Positions 60,948 through 64,000 of a stretch of DNA of 64,000 nt are shown here, piece by piece. The stretch's first letter is position 1. Every line of letters begins with the position of its first letter. The position numbers were made by a program, and so were the translations under genes. The notes below the pieces were generated by a model. That model saw only the letters and a list, made by a program, of their open reading frames with translations, ran no database searches and was not told where the DNA came from. The DNA is from a virus, in the IMG/VR virus record IMGVR_UViG_3300028275_000018, positions 1 through 64,000 of that record, one strand, 5' to 3'.

Positions 60948-62298
60948 ATTCGTACTGCCCCTGAATGTTGATGTAATCCCCACCATCAAGACCCTTGCCG
61001 TGCCGAGACACCACCGGAATGAGCTTCAGGTTGTACCTGACCCCGTCCGGACCCACACCCTCTTCGGCCATTTCCTCCTGGGACTTCCACTTGTAGATGC
61101 TGAAATTTGAGCAGAGCCAGATGATGCGGTCGGAACCGCTGGCCGTGCTTGTGTCCTCGGCGTTGATGCCGTCCCGGTTCAACTGGACAAAAGCCAAGAC
61201 AGGCACCTGATAACGCACCGCAAAATTGTGCAAGTTAGTCATCAGGAAACCCAACGCCTGGAATTCCGAGATGTTCTTGGTGATGCTGCGGTCGTCCATC
61301 AGCTTGATGTAATCGAAGACAATGAGAGCCGGTTTGGTCTGTCCAGACTCGTCGAAACCGACATGCCGGTACAGCCAGCGACGCATCGACCCGACCGTCT
61401 CCTCAAACGGCTGGCCGGCGATGGAGGCATAGTGGTAGGGGATGTTCTTCAGCTTCTCCTTGGCCTCATAGACCGCCTTGGACTTCACCTCGTCGGCGCC
61501 AAACTTGCCACTCTTGACATCGTCCACGGTCACATTGGCTAGGTTCGCCAACATGCGGTGCCAATGCTCCTTTGCGGACATTTCCGTGTCCAGGTTGAGC
61601 ACGGGAATATTCAGCTTGGAGGCGACATGCAGGGCGATATTGTCTGCCAGCTGGGTTTTGCCTGTCTTGGGTCGGGCACCGATGACATTGACTGTGCCAC
61701 GCTGGAACCCCCCGCCAATGGCGGCATCGTACTGGGGAAGACCAGAACTGATCCCCATGACATCTGACGGGTTTGCGGCCAGATAGTCGATATATTCGTC
61801 CAGATCCTTGGAGATATGCGCCAGGCTTTCCGACTGGTTGCCCAGGCTCCCAACGAAATTGAAAACCGCTTCTTCACCGATCCCCAGGATTTCGCCCAGC
61901 GTCTCGTCCCCGGAAATGCTGGCCAATTTCTGGGCCGACTCCTTCATCACTTCCGAGAATTCGTTGGCCTTGTGCAGTTTCACCAAACGCGCAGCCAACC
62001 TGCGCAAATTGGATGGTTCAACCGGAGTAACAGCCAAGGCCCGCAGGTATTTCTGCTCTTCCTGGGACTTGAAGGTGTCCGCAAACCCCAGGGTGCCAGC
62101 CGCCGACACAATGGAGGGGATGTCTGCCTTGGAGTTCGGTTCGGCAAGAACCTTCTCCAGGCAACGGTAATAGACGGCGTTGGTGCCACAGCTGAAACAG
62201 TCTGCCGACAACACATCGGAGACATCCACCCATGCCTCGTGCCCACCCTTGAGAAGAGCCGCCAAAACGGCCCTCTCTGCTGCCGGATCTTGATTCAT
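60847..62298 (-). CDS. dnaB: DnaB-type replicative helicase
   Basis: The 483-residue protein opens with the N-terminal helical domain (AAERAVLAALLKGG). The Walker A GARPKTGKTQ lies near residues 203-212, then LNLDTEMSAKEHWHRML and ALIVFDYIKLM follow, the RecA-like helicase core. GAGGGGGAGATC precedes the ATG and it overlaps the upstream gene in ATGA. The last ~33 codons overlap the primase gene in a different frame. Confidence 0.92.
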   Translation of the reverse strand: MNQDPAAERAVLAALLKGGHEAWVDVSDVLSADCFSCGTNAVYYRCLEKVLAEPNSKADIPSIVSAAGTLGFADTFKSQEEQKYLRALAVTPVEPSNLRRLAARLVKLHKANEFSEVMKESAQKLASISGDETLGEILGIGEEAVFNFVGSLGNQSESLAHISKDLDEYIDYLAANPSDVMGISSGLPQYDAAIGGGFQRGTVNVIGARPKTGKTQLADNIALHVASKLNIPVLNLDTEMSAKEHWHRMLANLANVTVDDVKSGKFGADEVKSKAVYEAKEKLKNIPYHYASIAGQPFEETVGSMRRWLYRHVGFDESGQTKPALIVFDYIKLMDDRSITKNISEFQALGFLMTNLHNFAVRYQVPVLAFVQLNRDGINAEDTSTASGSDRIIWLCSNFSIYKWKSQEEMAEEGVGPDGVRYNLKLIPVVSRHGKGLDGGDYINIQGQYEYGRLKEGPTRNGLLRSKPTRSGFDNPTQESAEF

Positions 62299-62714
62299 GA
62301 TCTCCCCCTCTTCAGACAACCAGGACAAACCACCCCGGAATCGATCTCGCGCCGCAACGCCGCCTGCACGGCTGCCACCTGATGCGTCCTGTTGCACTTT
62401 GGACAGACCACATCAACCATCCTCTGGTTTTGCGAAGGAGGTCTGCGGGCTGCCGGGCGCATCTTCCGGTTTAGCTTCTTGTCGGTGGCAATATGTCCCT
62501 TCTCAAGAGACAGGTCATCCTTGAACTGGTTGGTCGATACAGACTTGGCAGGTTCTGGTGCCTTTTTGCTTTTGGGCGCTTTCTTCGGTTTTGCAGCGAC
62601 CTCGGGAGGGGTAGTCTCCTTGCCAGCCATCTGGCTGGCCACCTCGGCAACAGTCGCCCAGTCCTCCGACGCCATCGCCAGAGCCATCTTTTTCAGCAAA
62701 TCCTTGTCACTCAT
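62295..62714 (-). CDS. Lys/Pro-rich protein with C-terminal zinc ribbon
   Basis: The 139-residue protein has an N-terminal helix (DLLKKMALAMASEDWATVAEVA), a Lys/Pro/Ala linker (KPKKAPKSKKAPEP) and a C-terminal CPKC...CPGC ribbon. It overlaps the helicase in ATGA and sits in the replication block. A helicase-loading or DNA-binding accessory role is inferred. Confidence 0.55.
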   Translation of the reverse strand: MSDKDLLKKMALAMASEDWATVAEVASQMAGKETTPPEVAAKPKKAPKSKKAPEPAKSVSTNQFKDDLSLEKGHIATDKKLNRKMRPAARRPPSQNQRMVDVVCPKCNRTHQVAAVQAALRREIDSGVVCPGCLKRGRS

Positions 62715-63184
62715 TGTTGTCTCCTCTTGGTCGCAGCCAAAGACGCAAACATATCAGCCACCTTTTCCAGACGCAGGGAAAGGTAATCAATCCTCTCCAG
62801 ACGACAGGAGAGGGAAACCTCCTGCCTTTTCGTGTTGCTGGCGAAATCATCCTCCTGGATTGCCAACGCCCTCCTTTCGTCGGGCGAGTTGTACCGATAA
62901 TTTGCGGTCTTGCTGGCAATACACTTGAGGATCGCCTCGTTGCAATACCGGATTTTCGCCCGCAGCTTGTTGCAGGCTTTGGCGACATGGAAAGCCAGAC
63001 TCGTCAACATGACGGCGGCCTCATTGCACTCCTCTGCGGACATGGCGTTCAGCTCGTGCTGCGACATGTTGATGTAGCGCATTGCGCCCTTGTCTTCCGC
63101 TGGGAGGATCATCTTCTCGTAACTGTCCAGCATTTCATCGACCGACTGGGACGATGACTTTACTGCCTCAGCCTCTTCTCCCAC
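62711..63184 (-). CDS. Helical protein of unknown role
   Basis: The 157-residue protein starts at GTG after GAGGAGG. It is mostly helical, with INMSQHELNAMSAEECNEAAVML and LERIDYLSLRLEKVADMFASL. It overlaps the nuclease gene by 25 nt and the zinc-ribbon gene in ATGA. It is not recognised; context suggests replication or recombination. Confidence 0.5.
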   Translation of the reverse strand: MGEEAEAVKSSSQSVDEMLDSYEKMILPAEDKGAMRYINMSQHELNAMSAEECNEAAVMLTSLAFHVAKACNKLRAKIRYCNEAILKCIASKTANYRYNSPDERRALAIQEDDFASNTKRQEVSLSCRLERIDYLSLRLEKVADMFASLAATKRRQQ

Positions 63185-63564
63185 TGTTCGTCCTCCTCGT
63201 TGTAGGGCAACTCAATCACCTGGATGCCGTTCAGATGGCACCAGTCCAACTTCTTCTGGTCTCTGGCTTTTGATTCCAGAAAACCCATGATCGTCCCATG
63301 AAAATGGGCGACAAAACGATAGTGCTGCTCCCCGTGCGCCTCGACCACCAGATTGCGCAGGGGCAGATAAAAGTCCACCCGCAAGCCGTTCGACCCCGGC
63401 AATCCGACCTCCTCCATGATCCTGTCGACGGGATAAATCCTGCGCAGGATCGTCCGGACGCGGCCGTGCAAACCGGAACGGAGAGGGGCCAGCTCGGCCC
63501 CCGAATGAGATCTGCCGGTGAAGGACCAAGTGTAGGTCCTGCCGTCTAAGCCCTTGACTTTCAT
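63160..63564 (-). CDS. Vsr-like/PD-(D/E)XK endonuclease
   Basis: This 134-residue protein has RVDFYLPLRNLVVEAHGEQHY followed by SKARDQKKLDWCHLNGIQVIELPY, the D...E-x-H...K-D layout of Vsr-like and DUF559-type nucleases, common next to recombination genes. It overlaps the RecA-like gene in ATGA and the next gene by 25 nt. It may cut branched or mismatched DNA. Confidence 0.65.
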   Translation of the reverse strand: MKVKGLDGRTYTWSFTGRSHSGAELAPLRSGLHGRVRTILRRIYPVDRIMEEVGLPGSNGLRVDFYLPLRNLVVEAHGEQHYRFVAHFHGTIMGFLESKARDQKKLDWCHLNGIQVIELPYNEEDEQWEKRLRQ

Positions 63565-64000
63565 GACGGGTGGAGCATGGCGTTGATTTCGGACTCAAGC
63601 GCCGCAATCCAGGAGGGGTTGTCCTGAAGCAGTTTGTACAGCTTCTCTCCACCCTGGGTCTTGACCCTCTTGATGGCATCATCATTCCACTTGTCGACGC
63701 CCATCAGGTCGAGGTGCCGTTCCATGTAGTCTAGGCTCATCCACGCCCCGGCTTTGCCGATCAAGCCGAGTTGCGCACCCAGATTGATCGCCTCGTAGAC
63801 ATGGTCGATACCGATGCCATAGCGGATATAGCTGTCCACTTCCATCTGGGGCGGGCCGAGGGCGCACGACTCAATCAGCCAGTGAACCTGCTGGCCAATC
63901 TGTTTTTCGTTGCCGCCAGAACCGACCTTCCAGGCCCGATCAAACTTGACCCGCATCTGGACATCGGCCTGGTATTGCAGGGTGCGACTTCCTTTTTCGA
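63561..64000 (-). CDS. recA: RecA/UvsX-like recombinase, C-terminal part (cut by window edge)
   Basis: The frame is open to the right edge, so the gene begins outside the window; at least 145 residues are visible. SRTLQYQADVQMRVKFDRAW, then PPQMEVDSYIRYGIGIDHVYEAINLGAQLGL, a GAWMSL turn and a helical end match the C-terminal half of RecA-type recombinases. The Walker motifs would be outside. It may pair with the SSB and the Vsr-like nuclease in recombination-dependent replication. Confidence 0.75.
   Translation of the reverse strand, partial: EKGSRTLQYQADVQMRVKFDRAWKVGSGGNEKQIGQQVHWLIESCALGPPQMEVDSYIRYGIGIDHVYEAINLGAQLGLIGKAGAWMSLDYMERHLDLMGVDKWNDDAIKRVKTQGGEKLYKLLQDNPSWIAALESEINAMLHPS

Overview
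This window is part of a large tailed double-stranded DNA bacteriophage genome (Caudoviricetes), most likely a siphovirus with an exceptionally long tail. The signs are tightly packed genes with 1-19 nt overlaps, a full tail-morphogenesis block, no visible tail-sheath gene, a 4,233-residue tape measure protein, and a phage-encoded replisome. The host cannot be named from the sequence. Base composition is moderately GC-rich with sharp AT-rich islands inside some genes. No terminase, portal, major capsid, integrase, tRNA, rRNA or CRISPR array was seen. There is no gene-free stretch longer than about 110 bases.

Rightward half (1-39110), virion genes. It opens inside a large tail-fibre gene. Three LamG-type lectin-fold proteins follow in tandem, then a 1,272-residue fibre with a duplicated end module, a small Pro/Thr-rich protein, and a Thr-rich LamG protein. 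Next come head-tail connector and neck genes (9446-14188), a probable tail tube gene (14269-15255), and three small tail-assembly candidates (15325-17569). The giant tape measure gene (17660-30361) is followed by distal-tail and hub genes (30361-37549). A glycosyltransferase and two small genes close this strand. Intrinsic terminators follow the tail tube gene, the third assembly gene and the last virion gene.

Leftward half (39170-64000), which converges on the first half at a hairpin near 39118-39140. Transcription enters from beyond the right edge. In order it reads: a RecA-like recombinase (cut by the window edge), a Vsr-like nuclease, two small proteins, DnaB helicase, DnaG primase, a dNMP kinase, two PD-(D/E)XK nucleases, MazG, a HAD nucleotidase, and a DNA polymerase III alpha subunit split into two genes around a DnaQ-like exonuclease and a 96-residue unknown. 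SSB follows. Then comes an accessory block (41155-51777) with PhoH inside it: several GT-A and GT-B glycosyltransferases, a sugar nucleotidyltransferase, a methyltransferase-like protein, a GHMP-kinase-like protein and an Ate/Bpt-like aminoacyl-transferase fold. The strand ends with a probable free-standing endonuclease, a possible ssDNA-annealing protein and a zinc-ribbon protein.

The most unusual content is the glycan/aminoacyl block. It looks like a dedicated phage pathway for decorating a surface, the virion or DNA, and its combination of parts is not one I can match to a named system. The split polymerase and the giant mosaic tape measure are the next most notable.
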